Source: an uncultured Persicitalea sp.
Lineage (GTDB): Bacteria > Bacteroidota > Bacteroidia > Cytophagales > Spirosomataceae
DNA: 18,498 bases
Assembly: GCA_950075905.1 (NCBI GenBank)
Contig: CATMVR010000020.1
Coordinates: 1 to 18,498 of the forward strand
Reading direction: 5' to 3'
The position numbers and the translations under genes are program-made. Below, one piece after another: positions 8,120 to 16,715 of this stretch. Under the pieces are notes generated by a model. That model made no database searches and was not told the DNA's origin. It was given only the letters and a program-made list of their open reading frames with translations. Within the stretch, counting starts at the first letter, position 1. Each line of letters opens with the position of its first letter.

Positions 8120-9571
8120 TTATTTGTTAGTGAGATAAACAAGCGATTGATCGGCCAGCAGGATGGGATAGTCGGCTACGGGGATGTTGGTAAATGTGTG
8201 GGTAGTACCCTCTTTTTTCCAGTTTGCCTTAGGTACTTCGTACACTTTCCCCGAGATCAGGTCTACGTATACTGGCTTTTTGAAAGACCCCTTCACCGTC
8301 ACCTGGGTAGGTTGGGGCGTGAAAGTTTCGGCGGGGCGCGCCTCATTGTTCCAGAGCGACACAGCGGTTTGCCCGGACTTTTTGTGCTTATAGGCAAAGG
8401 CCGACTGCTTCTCCTGGTTGGTGGTGGGTTTAATATCCAGCTGCGCTTCCAGGTCGGCGTCGAAGATCGTGAATACGTGCTGCGCGGCTTTGTAGGCCAT
8501 TTTGGGCCGCTCTATGGTTTTATCAGGATTGGTTTTCAGAATTCCCTTCGTATTGACGCCCACCATATGATCACCGGCCTCGTAGTGAATATCACTGATC
8601 GTGAACAGATTGGTAGCTATACCGCGCCCGTGGTCGCCGAGCATGCGGCGCAAATCCCACTTGGCCTGGCTTAGCTCCGACCAGTCGTACTGCCGCAGCG
8701 CCCCGATCGTGACCGCACTGGGTGTAGAGGGAGCGCCATTCTCGCCCTGCATGAACTCTATTCCCCGATCGTAACTCCACACGAGTTCACGCAGTTTTTC
8801 AATTTGCGGGTAAGAGGTGCTGGGATTGGGCGCGTAGCCGTGGTAAGAAAGTACATCGATGTATTTCAAGCCATTGTTTTCTTTCAGGTAGTCCAGAAAA
8901 TCCCGCATGAAGTCGAGTTTGGTGACGCTGGCCATACCCAGGGCAATCAGCCGGGCCTCGGGCTGCACTTCCTTCACAATCCTGGCCGTACGCAGGTAGA
9001 ATTCTCCGATTTCCCGACCAGTGTGGGTCTTGTTAATATCGGGCTCATTCCAGATTTCCCATTCGGGTACATCCTTTTTGTAACGGGTCACCATGGCGCG
9101 CACCCAGTTATCCCAGGCCGTCAGGGCCTCAGGAGAGGTAGGAATATGACCCGCCAGCTTAGCCTCACCACCTCCCTCGTAGATTGGATTCCCGTAGGAA
9201 AGCTCCACCCACGGAGCCACTCCGCGCGCCGCGGCATCGGGAATCACGGCGTCCAGCCAGGCGAAGTCGTATTTCCCCTTCACTTTTTCGGTTCTGGCCC
9301 AGCCCCCCTGCAACCGAATCCGCTTGGCTCCCAAAGGTTCCAGATAGTGCTTGTACGACTGGTAGTCGGTATAGTCGCGGTCCATGGTTTCACCACCGAT
9401 GGACCAGCTCGACGCTTTGATTTCCTTCGTGCTGCGGGGCTTTACGGAGCCGATTTCCCGAAAGCCTTCGGGCGCGGCGGGAAGTTGGGCGAAGGCGGTG
9501 GTACCCACCAGACCAAGTACCCCCAATAGGGTACTTTTCAATTTTATGTTCGTACGTGGGGTCATGTTCAT
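8120..9571 (-). CDS. Clan GH-A glycoside hydrolase (GH39-like), Sec-exported
   Basis: This is a 483-residue protein with a clear Sec signal peptide (basic start, hydrophobic core, cleavage near AFAQ at about 26-29). The retaining clan GH-A active site is visible: acid/base Glu176 in EWEIWNEPD and nucleophile Glu277 in MQGENG. Both residue numbers equal those in the paralogue at 5430-6938. Other shared blocks are the GGETMDRD-type strand (residues 59-66, versus GCETLDRE), RIRLQGGWARTEKVKGKYD versus RLQTGWNRVERVKNQYD, and SYHGYAPNP versus SFHPYTTIP. A beta-rich C-terminal segment follows. It is probably a periplasmic exo-glycosidase. It begins 15 bp after the GH115-like stop, with a second in-frame ATG at 9565. 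The assignment to GH39 is only a resemblance, because GH30, GH51 and newer families share the same motifs. Confidence 0.78.
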   Translation of the reverse strand: MNMTPRTNIKLKSTLLGVLGLVGTTAFAQLPAAPEGFREIGSVKPRSTKEIKASSWSIGGETMDRDYTDYQSYKHYLEPLGAKRIRLQGGWARTEKVKGKYDFAWLDAVIPDAAARGVAPWVELSYGNPIYEGGGEAKLAGHIPTSPEALTAWDNWVRAMVTRYKKDVPEWEIWNEPDINKTHTGREIGEFYLRTARIVKEVQPEARLIALGMASVTKLDFMRDFLDYLKENNGLKYIDVLSYHGYAPNPSTSYPQIEKLRELVWSYDRGIEFMQGENGAPSTPSAVTIGALRQYDWSELSQAKWDLRRMLGDHGRGIATNLFTISDIHYEAGDHMVGVNTKGILKTNPDKTIERPKMAYKAAQHVFTIFDADLEAQLDIKPTTNQEKQSAFAYKHKKSGQTAVSLWNNEARPAETFTPQPTQVTVKGSFKKPVYVDLISGKVYEVPKANWKKEGTTHTFTNIPVADYPILLADQSLVYLTNK

Positions 9572-9586
9572 TAAGTATAGATTTCG

Positions 9587-11725
9587 TTACTGCTGACTGA
9601 TGAGTTGGTAGGTGTTTTGGGTGAGTTGCTCGGCATTTTTCAGGTTCATCTTTTTTTCGCCCCGGTACCAGTGCTGCCACTTCCTGTCGGTTACGTTGAG
9701 GGCCAGGCCGGTTTTCATCCGGGCAAAGGCTTCCGCAGCTTCTTTGAGGTACTTCTGGGCCTTGGCCTTGTTGCCTTCGTCGAGCGATTGTTTGGCCCGG
9801 ACAGTCCCGATCAGCCATTCTTCCAGCCCAAGCATGATTTGTATTTGCGAAAGCAGATTGGTCTTCAGAAACTCCCGCTGTTTGGTATCGAGCTTAGGTA
9901 GCAGTGCCTCGGCTTGCCGCAGGGCTTGCGAGTGCCCCTGATGCTGACGAAGCACTTTTTCGAGCAGTTCCTGGTTGTTAGAGGGCCTGGGGTGCGCATC
10001 GCTCAGCGAGGTCTGTCCCCAGGTAGCTTCGGCGGTAGCCTGCCGGGCTTTGGCCTCCGCTTCCTGGTACTTGACGAGGTCGGTTAGTTGCAGCTCGATT
10101 TTCTTCAATAACCCCAAAGCAAAGCTGCGCGTCTGGCCGTCGAGCAGCATTGGGACCTGTTGGCGATCATGTAGCACAAAACCCGCGAAGTACGTTTGGT
10201 AGGCCTGCTGCGCGGCCACGCCTTGCCCACCGTAGCGTTCCTGCATCCAATTTTGGGTGAATGAATTTGGCTCAAAATTTTTAAAATCGTAGAGCATCCT
10301 GCCCGAAGCCGCCAACCCCAGCTGAAACTCCCGCAGGTTGGAGGCGTTCAGGATGGCGTAATGGGTACTTTGCTTCTGGTGCGCTTCGCGAAAAACGGCG
10401 TAGGTATGCTGCGGCGGAATGCCCTGCGCCAGGTGCGGTCCCGCGCCCCAGAGCTGGTGGTGGTAGTACACGCCGTAGGTATGCCCGGTGCTACGGGTTG
10501 TTTCGTGGAAATCTTTCTGCCACTTCCAGCCGGGCGAGTTGTCTGAGAAAACGATGGTGACGTTTTTGGGTATTTCTAAATGGCCCGCCTGGTTGAGAGT
10601 GGAGCCTTCGGCCCAGAGGGTGGTGGTGATAGGCGGATTGGGCCGTTTGTCTACCTCCCGGATTATCTGCCGCTGCACCTGCATGGCTTCCGAAATAAGC
10701 CTCCCTCGGTCGGCGTCGGACTGCGGTATGCCCGGATCGGCCATCCACATGGGACGGTCCGCAATACCCCGCAGGCCAATCTGCCAGATCACATTAGGGT
10801 ACCTGGCCCATTCCTCGGCGTAGACACGCCACACTTCTTCCAGCTTTTCGCGGTTGCTATAAAAGGAGAAAAGTGGTTTTTCGCCGGTTTTTTCCTGCCA
10901 ATAGTTAAAAAACGTAAAGGCGCTCACGCCCATTGGCTCCACATGGTGCATGGACAGGAACACCCCGCGCCGGGCGGCTTCCCGCACCAAAGCGGCCTCC
11001 GCCGGATTACGGATGTCGATAAAGCTGGCCGGGATAATCAGGTTCATGCGTAACCGCACCAGCGCCTCCACCACCTGCTTCATGAGGACCGGATTGACCA
11101 CCTGCCCGTAGTAAGGGTAGTCGATCCGCCGCACGCCGCCGCTTTCGTACCACTCGGTGAGCAGGTCTTCGTCGTTGATAAACCAACCCCGGTACCGGAA
11201 GCTGGGGGTACTTTGGGTAATGGCGACGTCCTCCCATTGAAGTACATTCCGCTGCTCTGGCCCCCGGTCCGACCAGAAGTACAGCGGGTCCACGCCCAGG
11301 TACTTTTCCAGGAAATGGTATATCCCAAACATCGTGGCCCGCTCGTCGCTGCCCGCGATGACCAGGTTTTGATTGGAAGAGCGCACCTCGTAGGCCTCCC
11401 ATTTTCCGCGTAGGGCGGCGGTTTCGTGGGCGTGCTTTTTGAGCACCGCATCCGAGCGCCCACAGGTACCCACGAGCACCGCAGGTTGGCCCGAGAGGTT
11501 TTTCTCGTCCGGCACTACGCGTAGCGTTTTGCCCGTGATTTTGGCCACGTCACTCACCAGATCCTGCACCGCCAGGCGCACGCACTCGGGCTCGGTGGCC
11601 GGCAGTACCACCACGGCCTGCTGCAAAGTACCCACCAGCGTGAACGGATTTTTTGCCGCAGATTGAGCCCAAGCAGATACATGTAGGGTAGTAAGGAAAC
11701 CAATAAGCAGGTAAAGCGTACGCAT
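9587..11725 (-). CDS. GH115-like alpha-glucuronidase-type protein, short form
   Basis: The ATG at 11725 gives 712 residues with a signal peptide at 1-21 (MRTLYLLIGFLTTL to WAQ). The longer frame to 11746 begins with TTG and overlaps the GH28 stop. An N-terminal alpha/beta domain (about 25-165) has VLVGT and GIYHFLEKYLGVDPLYFW. The barrel follows, with YRGWFINDED (about 172-181), MNLIIPASFIDIR, HHVEPMG, TTLWAEGS, and VFSDNSPGWKW followed by YGVYYHHQLWGAGPH, the pattern of GH115. The family releases 4-O-methyl-D-glucuronate or glucuronate from xylan-like or other acidic glycans. Characterised members are usually about 800-1000 residues; this one ends soon after a helical region and lacks the usual C-terminal beta domain. 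It is probably periplasmic. It ends 15 bp before the clan GH-A gene. Confidence 0.82.
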   Translation of the reverse strand: MRTLYLLIGFLTTLHVSAWAQSAAKNPFTLVGTLQQAVVVLPATEPECVRLAVQDLVSDVAKITGKTLRVVPDEKNLSGQPAVLVGTCGRSDAVLKKHAHETAALRGKWEAYEVRSSNQNLVIAGSDERATMFGIYHFLEKYLGVDPLYFWSDRGPEQRNVLQWEDVAITQSTPSFRYRGWFINDEDLLTEWYESGGVRRIDYPYYGQVVNPVLMKQVVEALVRLRMNLIIPASFIDIRNPAEAALVREAARRGVFLSMHHVEPMGVSAFTFFNYWQEKTGEKPLFSFYSNREKLEEVWRVYAEEWARYPNVIWQIGLRGIADRPMWMADPGIPQSDADRGRLISEAMQVQRQIIREVDKRPNPPITTTLWAEGSTLNQAGHLEIPKNVTIVFSDNSPGWKWQKDFHETTRSTGHTYGVYYHHQLWGAGPHLAQGIPPQHTYAVFREAHQKQSTHYAILNASNLREFQLGLAASGRMLYDFKNFEPNSFTQNWMQERYGGQGVAAQQAYQTYFAGFVLHDRQQVPMLLDGQTRSFALGLLKKIELQLTDLVKYQEAEAKARQATAEATWGQTSLSDAHPRPSNNQELLEKVLRQHQGHSQALRQAEALLPKLDTKQREFLKTNLLSQIQIMLGLEEWLIGTVRAKQSLDEGNKAKAQKYLKEAAEAFARMKTGLALNVTDRKWQHWYRGEKKMNLKNAEQLTQNTYQLISQQ

Positions 11726-11738
11726 CGTAATAAGTATT

Positions 11739-13292
11739 TTATTCAAATGAAATAAATTTTACTACCCGACTATTGGCTAACTCCTGATCCAGCACTACGG
11801 CAGGTTTCAGCCCATGGTGCTGCACCACGATTCCCGTCGTAGAAGTACCGCCCAGGCTAAGGAAATTCTCGGGATTCAGAATTTCCTCTTTGAAATGCAC
11901 TTCTTGACAATTTTCAAGTCGGAACACCGGACCAGCCTGCGGCACGATAGAACTTTGCGCAAAGGATAAATTGCTGGCCTGGGAGCAAACGGCTCCTTTT
12001 TTGGCCTTTATATCCAGGTTCTTAAATGTCAAATCGGCAAGGTAACTACCGCCGGGAAGTCCCCGCAGGCTGAGGGCGGTTTGTGCGCTTTGACAGCGAA
12101 TATTTTCCATATGGATGTTCCGAAAAACGGGTGCGTGGGCCAGGTCTGTGGCCTGCTCACTGTATTGGATGGCCCGTTCGATGGGTTCGCTGTCGTAGAG
12201 CAGATCGAAGACGATGGCCTCATTCCGGATCGTGTCCATGCTGATGTTCCGCAGCCAGATGTTCTCCACCACGCCTCCCCGACCCACCCGCGACTTGAAG
12301 CGCAGCCCGCGATCGGTACCCGCAAAGTGGCAGTCTTCAACCAGGACATTGCGAACGCCCGCCGACATTTCACTACCGATCACAAAGCCACCGTGACCAG
12401 CCAGGGTACGGCAGCGCCGCACCACCACGTTTTCGCACGGTCGCCCCAGTCGCCAGGCCTCTTCGTCACGGCCGGATTTGAGGCAGATGTTGTCGTCGCC
12501 GACGTCGATGATGCAATCTTCAATCAGCACATTCTTGCAGCCGTCGGGGTCGATGCCGTCGTTGTTGGGGCCGTGGGCCTTAATTTTGATATTTCGAATA
12601 ATCAGGTTTTCACAAAAAACCGGATGGACGTTCCAGGACGGACCGTCGAGTAGCGTGACGCCTTCCAGTAGAATGTTTTTGCATTCCAGAAATTGCACAA
12701 AGGGGGACCGGACGCCCGCTGCCTCGGTACCAAACACGCGCTGCCCGATGGGTACCCCGCTCTTGCCCATACGGAACAGCTCTTCCATACCGGGCTGGTG
12801 CTTTTTCCAGGGCCACCAAACCTGCCCCTGTCCGTTTAGGGTACCCTCGCCCGTGACGGCGATGTTCTCGCAATCTTTGGCATAAATCATAGGAGAATAA
12901 TTGTAGCAAAAGTACCCTCCGCGCTGGATCAACACGACGGGCAGGTAGTCGGCAAAGCGCTGGCTGAACCGTACTTCGGCCCCTTTTTCCAGGTGTAGGT
13001 TCACATTGCTTTTCAGGTGGATTGGCCCGGAGAGCCAGGTACCTTGAGGCACCAGTACCCTCCCGCCACCTGCCCGGTGGCAAGCCTCGATGGCCTGTCG
13101 AATGGCATCGGTAATGGGTACCTGCGCTTTGGCTCCGTAATCACGGATGTCGAAGCCTCGGTCGGGGAAGGCAGGTGCCTGCCACAGCGGGAAAGCAAAC
13201 GGCACGCGGGCATCAAGTACCTGTGCCGACAGCGTCCCGCCCGTACTGGCCAAAAGGAAGATCCAAGAAAAGTAAGTAAGGTAGCTTGTCAT
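11739..13292 (-). CDS. GH28 polygalacturonase-type hydrolase, canonical active site
   Basis: This 517-residue exported beta-helix enzyme has a signal peptide at 1-23 (LSAQ). All GH28 landmarks are intact: NNDGID (243-248), VGDDNICLK (264-272) with the catalytic Asp pair, GHGGFVIGSE (299-308), and RGLRFKSRVGRGG (328-340) with the substrate-binding Arg and Lys. The N-terminal DIRDYGAKAQ and TDAIRQAIEACH are also typical. GH28 proteins of this type hydrolyse alpha-1,4-galacturonide bonds, often exo-acting in Bacteroidota, and are probably periplasmic here. The ATG at 13292 overlaps the stop of the upstream GH105-like gene by four bases (ATGA), a sign of translational coupling. It contrasts with the second GH28 at 3725-5383, which has lost the GHG and RxK motifs, so the pair probably divide the substrate between them. 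Confidence 0.92.
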   Translation of the reverse strand: MTSYLTYFSWIFLLASTGGTLSAQVLDARVPFAFPLWQAPAFPDRGFDIRDYGAKAQVPITDAIRQAIEACHRAGGGRVLVPQGTWLSGPIHLKSNVNLHLEKGAEVRFSQRFADYLPVVLIQRGGYFCYNYSPMIYAKDCENIAVTGEGTLNGQGQVWWPWKKHQPGMEELFRMGKSGVPIGQRVFGTEAAGVRSPFVQFLECKNILLEGVTLLDGPSWNVHPVFCENLIIRNIKIKAHGPNNDGIDPDGCKNVLIEDCIIDVGDDNICLKSGRDEEAWRLGRPCENVVVRRCRTLAGHGGFVIGSEMSAGVRNVLVEDCHFAGTDRGLRFKSRVGRGGVVENIWLRNISMDTIRNEAIVFDLLYDSEPIERAIQYSEQATDLAHAPVFRNIHMENIRCQSAQTALSLRGLPGGSYLADLTFKNLDIKAKKGAVCSQASNLSFAQSSIVPQAGPVFRLENCQEVHFKEEILNPENFLSLGGTSTTGIVVQHHGLKPAVVLDQELANSRVVKFISFE

Positions 13293-14806
13293 GTCGTGGT
13301 GGTATAAAGATGCGCCATGAGGCCCATAACGTACTGAGAAATAACCCGATAGTTGCTTTTCTGCAAGGCTTCACCACCGCGATTGATCTGGCAGCAATCC
13401 GACAGGAAACCGTCGGGTGTGAGGCTTTTTTCCAGGCGCAGGCGGATGTCGGTCAGGCGCTTTTCGGGCAGGTCGGGTAGCCAGCCGGCCCTTTTGCCGT
13501 ATAGTAGCGCCGCGCCCAGGCCGGCCGTTGCGGTGGCGTCATAGGCGGTTTCGGGCAGATCGAGGTAGGCGCGCCAACTATGGTCGGGTTGTTGATGCGT
13601 CAGCGCAAGGCGTGCGTAGTAGACGTAGGCTTCCTGTATTCTTTTCAGGCGGGCATCCGGCGCAAAGGCTTTGTCTTCCCGGATGATTGCCGCCGTCCGG
13701 ACCAATCCGAGCAAAAACCAGGTGTAGCCTCTCCCCCAGTTGCGAAACCCTTTGGCACTTCCGTCTTTTGACGCCCGCTGGTACACGGCTTGTTCGTCAG
13801 TGAGGTATCTGATACGTTCTTCCAACTCAATCAAGGCGTATTCATACCATTCTTTATTCCCGGTTGCCAGGGCTAACACCGCCAGCGGATAAGCCAATGT
13901 ATAGCAACCTTCGGTAGTAATCGAGGTACCTTTCAATTGCCCGTTTTCTATTCGGCTTTCACAATAATCTGTAAACAATTGAATGGATGGGTGCTTAGGG
14001 TATTTTTCAACAATAGCCACAAAAGGCAATCCGGACTCTGGATTATTAAACAGATTATCAGAAGGCTGGGTATTCGGATTTTCGTAAACAAGATTTTGAC
14101 TGTCAGGAACGAAAAGCTTCAAGTGTGAATCCAAGGCAGCACGGGCACCCGGATAACGTCCCGACCTACTCAACGCTAACAAGCCATCGAGGGTACATCC
14201 CTCCATCCAGCCGAATGGATACAACGACCGAAGTGAATAAAAGGTACTCAGGAATGACTCGGATGGAGAGGCAACAGACTCCTCGCTACTCCATAGGTGC
14301 GAGCCTGTTTGAGGAGTAGTTGCCAGAAAGTATAGTGGTTCGGTACCCTGCACCAGCCGTAACCGTAAACCCTGCTTTTGCAGCATGGCAGGATCTACTT
14401 TCAACACACATTCAAACAATTGCAAAGCACTGGCGTACTTAATAGAAAGTACCCCTAACTTCTCCCCTGACTTGGCCAGGCTTACTTCTACTTCCCGCTC
14501 GTCGCGCGTATCCAACGCCACCATGAGCCGAAGTCGTAGGCTAGCGGAGCGTTTTGCCGGAAGCTTCCTTACTTTTATAACCAGGCCTTCCCCCGTAACG
14601 GGCAGCGTGAAGTGCTTCCAGCCGAAAGGTACCCGCCTGCCCCCCGGTAAGGGTATGGTCGATAAAGCCCCTTCCGCCGGGTGTAAGGGTAAGTAGTCAG
14701 AACCGACTAATTCTCCCAAAACAGACGATACAGGCCAGGTAGGTAAGGCAGTAAGCGCTAATCCACTGGTAGTAATCTGAGCCAGAAAGGTTCTTCGGTC
14801 GGGCAT
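13289..14806 (-). CDS. GH88/GH105-like (alpha/alpha)6 hydrolase with N-terminal beta domain
   Basis: The start is the ATG at 14806 (505 residues); the longer frame to 14818 begins with TTG. The N-terminus MPDRRTFLAQITTSGLALTA has an RRxFL motif and a hydrophobic stretch, consistent with Tat or Sec export. Residues about 40-170 form a beta-rich domain, and about 175-505 a helical barrel. Barrel marks include FGWMEGCTLDGLLAL (198-212), NNPESGLPFVA (254-264), NWGRGYTWFLLGL (356-368; compare WxRGxxW of GH105), and ETAYDATATAGLGAALLYG (419-437; compare ETSATA-type strands in the family). GH88/GH105 enzymes hydrate unsaturated uronides left by polysaccharide lyases, but no lyase is visible in the window. 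The family call is moderate; another glycan (alpha/alpha)6 hydrolase is possible. It is the first gene of the compact block and is preceded by a 225-bp spacer. Confidence 0.68.
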   Translation of the reverse strand: MPDRRTFLAQITTSGLALTALPTWPVSSVLGELVGSDYLPLHPAEGALSTIPLPGGRRVPFGWKHFTLPVTGEGLVIKVRKLPAKRSASLRLRLMVALDTRDEREVEVSLAKSGEKLGVLSIKYASALQLFECVLKVDPAMLQKQGLRLRLVQGTEPLYFLATTPQTGSHLWSSEESVASPSESFLSTFYSLRSLYPFGWMEGCTLDGLLALSRSGRYPGARAALDSHLKLFVPDSQNLVYENPNTQPSDNLFNNPESGLPFVAIVEKYPKHPSIQLFTDYCESRIENGQLKGTSITTEGCYTLAYPLAVLALATGNKEWYEYALIELEERIRYLTDEQAVYQRASKDGSAKGFRNWGRGYTWFLLGLVRTAAIIREDKAFAPDARLKRIQEAYVYYARLALTHQQPDHSWRAYLDLPETAYDATATAGLGAALLYGKRAGWLPDLPEKRLTDIRLRLEKSLTPDGFLSDCCQINRGGEALQKSNYRVISQYVMGLMAHLYTTTT

Positions 14807-15031
14807 TCTTAGTATCAATTACTTTTAAAAACTGACTGTTAGCAGGATAATGTCAGAGTAGCTCCCAAAATTGGCATTCTTCCGGAGCAATCCATTTTGT
14901 AAAATTCCTGGTTCTGAGATTTATTCCAGTTCGTGATGCCCACCTCCGGTATTGGGCCTGCGCACTTTATTTATGACCGGTAGTCTTGGCTTTTTTTGTC
15001 TTGGAGATTTGCCGCCGACAGGAATTTTGCA
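14807..15031 (-). other. Intergenic spacer with a possible decayed outer-membrane protein end
   Basis: This 225-bp stretch between the PhoD-like and GH105-like genes is much longer than the other gaps in the operon. On the minus strand a 31-codon open stretch (14920 to 14825) ends RKNANFGSYSDIILLTVSF and a stop. It has the alternating hydrophobics and terminal Phe typical of the last strand of an outer-membrane beta-barrel. No start or longer frame supports it, and a TAA precedes it. A weak promoter-like CAATTTTG (one mismatch to TAnnTTTG) lies at about 14868-14875 on the minus strand without a well-spaced TTG. I see no convincing terminator. Confidence 0.25.
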
Positions 15032-16591
15032 TTACCTTTTTGAAAAATTAAACGGCGTCAATTCGCTTTTTTTCAAAGTCAGTTCATACAGAATTTTTCC
15101 TTCTTCACCGACTAACCGGAAGGCTGCCGTTGGATCTGCCGGGGCAGCATCAAAAGACAACTCCCCAAACGCGTATTTGCCTCCGATACCAAATAATTGC
15201 GTTTTCCAGGCGGGATCAGAAATATTCGGCCCACCAAGTCCACCAAGACTTGCTGCTTCAAACTCATAAAATTTGAATCCATTGGCTCTGGGAATCATGA
15301 AACCTCTGGCCCCATGACGATCACCGGAGATAAGAATCACGCCACTGATGTTGTTTTTTTCGATCAGACTGAAAATTTGTTCCCTTGCCTTACGATCGAA
15401 AGTTCCCCACGAGTCCTTGCCACCTGATACATAGTCGCTCCACATAGTACCACACGACAAAATGATAAAGGGACCTTTACAATTCAGCAGTTGTTTCTCC
15501 AGCCACGCCATCTGCTCATCTCCCAGAAAAGAATTTTTTGTTCGGAAGTACCGATGATCAACCATAATGACATCGGCAGCACCAATGCGCGTCTTGAAAA
15601 AAACGCCCTTCCTTTCCTCGCTAAATCCGTAGGAGGGATTTGCCCATGAGGTTCGGAACACTTGCCAAACCTTGTCCTTATCTTCTTTGGTGTAGCCCTT
15701 CGGTTCTCCCCACAAATCATCCCCGAAATAATCGTGGTCATCCCAGGTTGCATACACTGGAACTTTCGCGGCTAGATCTCGCCATGCGGGATACAAATCC
15801 CGGGCGAGATAATCCAGACTGTGCCATCCTTTGTGATTTAACTTGTCCTGAGGAGCCGTATCTCCCAGTAATAGCAGCGCGTTAGGATTTCTGGTCAGCA
15901 TGGTATTAGCCTGCTTCTGATTTCCAAAACCCCAGCGGTGCAGGCAGGAGCCAAAAGCAATGCGTGTTATTTTATCGGATTCACTCGAAGTAGTCTTTAT
16001 GCTGGAATTTTGCGGCACTTCGATCTCAACTTCATCTACAAAAACGCGGTAAGAATATTCAGAATTTGGCGTTAAGCCTGCAATTGGAACGACGACAGAA
16101 AGCTCGCTTTCAAGGGTGGAATATATTGGACCAAAAGTTTTTGAATGACCATTCAAAGTTACAGATACGGTCACCCCACCGGGCTTAACCGTTCTAAGCC
16201 ATACATGTGCCCCGGTCTCACTGATATTGCCTAACATTGGGCCTCCCAAATGGATTATTTTCTTCTGTTTGCAATAGTCCTGAAAATATTTATTGGACGC
16301 CAGTGTGGCAAAACCAGCGTCAGGATCCCGGGCCAGTCCTGTCTCTGCCCACTTGTAAAGCATTTGCTTTTCGACCGGAAGTTCCAGGTCAAAATTATTC
16401 AGTAACAACATGTTGTCTAGTAACCGGGGGCTGAACTCGATGCCGTTGCGCTCTGGGAAGTCGGTTGCCTGACCGTTACTACAGAAGACAATCAAAAGGT
16501 TCCATAGTACAGCATGGGGTATTAGGAAGCCGACTTTGGGCACCTTTCTTTTCTTGCACTCCGGATGTGTTGCTATAAAATACTTTCTCAT
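15032..16591 (-). CDS. PhoD-like secreted metallophosphoesterase (alkaline phosphatase D family)
   Basis: This is a 519-residue protein. It has a long basic N-terminus then a hydrophobic core at about 20-37, so it is probably exported; no closer in-frame Met would improve the signal. Residues about 112-200 form an Ig/FnIII-like domain (GGPMLGNISETGAHVW, PNSEYSYRVFVD), as in PhoD and purple acid phosphatases. The metallophosphatase domain follows: IAFGSC (211-216), LLGDTA (241-246), ATWDDHDYFGDD (281-292) and SGDRHGARGF (422-431), covering the metal-binding Asp/His set. The family hydrolyses phosphomonoesters or diesters with calcium/iron or similar metals. Sampled lines have lower GC (about 40-47%) than the neighbouring glycosidases, and it has 225-bp and 124-bp spacers on its two sides, which suggests separate acquisition. 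How a phosphatase serves glycan use is unclear; phosphorylated glycans or phosphate scavenging are possible. Confidence 0.88.
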   Translation of the reverse strand: MRKYFIATHPECKKRKVPKVGFLIPHAVLWNLLIVFCSNGQATDFPERNGIEFSPRLLDNMLLLNNFDLELPVEKQMLYKWAETGLARDPDAGFATLASNKYFQDYCKQKKIIHLGGPMLGNISETGAHVWLRTVKPGGVTVSVTLNGHSKTFGPIYSTLESELSVVVPIAGLTPNSEYSYRVFVDEVEIEVPQNSSIKTTSSESDKITRIAFGSCLHRWGFGNQKQANTMLTRNPNALLLLGDTAPQDKLNHKGWHSLDYLARDLYPAWRDLAAKVPVYATWDDHDYFGDDLWGEPKGYTKEDKDKVWQVFRTSWANPSYGFSEERKGVFFKTRIGAADVIMVDHRYFRTKNSFLGDEQMAWLEKQLLNCKGPFIILSCGTMWSDYVSGGKDSWGTFDRKAREQIFSLIEKNNISGVILISGDRHGARGFMIPRANGFKFYEFEAASLGGLGGPNISDPAWKTQLFGIGGKYAFGELSFDAAPADPTAAFRLVGEEGKILYELTLKKSELTPFNFSKR

Positions 16592-16679
16592 AAAAATTGA
16601 GTTATTCGATACGTATCCTGTCAGTGCGTTTACTGATCACGGTCTTTTGTCTGCTTCTACTAGCGCAGGATTGTTGAAT

Positions 16680-16708
16680 GGCTGGGCCACCGGAATGTCG
16701 ACCCAGCC
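16680..16708 (-). other. Stem-loop just downstream of the susD stop
   Basis: GGCTGGG at 16680-16686 is the exact inverse complement of CCCAGCC at 16702-16708, with a 15-base loop. It begins 7 bp after the SusD stop codon. There is no U-rich tail on either strand, so it is not a classical intrinsic terminator. An mRNA-stabilising or processing hairpin that separates susD expression from the downstream genes is possible but unproven. Confidence 0.35.
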
Positions 16709-16715
16709 GTATAAA

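Noticed and set aside
11725..11746. Upstream extension of the GH115-like gene and similar extensions at 3735, 8142 and 14818
   Set aside because: The longer starts are TTG codons, most overlap the neighbouring gene, and they displace signal peptides. The internal ATG fits better in each case.
14860..14880. Promoter-like CAATTTTG upstream of the GH105-like gene
   Set aside because: It has one mismatch to TAnnTTTG and no TTG at suitable spacing. It is mentioned in the spacer entry but not called as a promoter.
16615..16715. A +1-frame open stretch after the SusD stop encoding a plausible peptide (YGWVDIPVAQPFNNP)
   Set aside because: SusD already ends at the canonical NPGY. The stretch is short, has no start, and its symmetry comes largely from the GGCTGGG/CCCAGCC hairpin.
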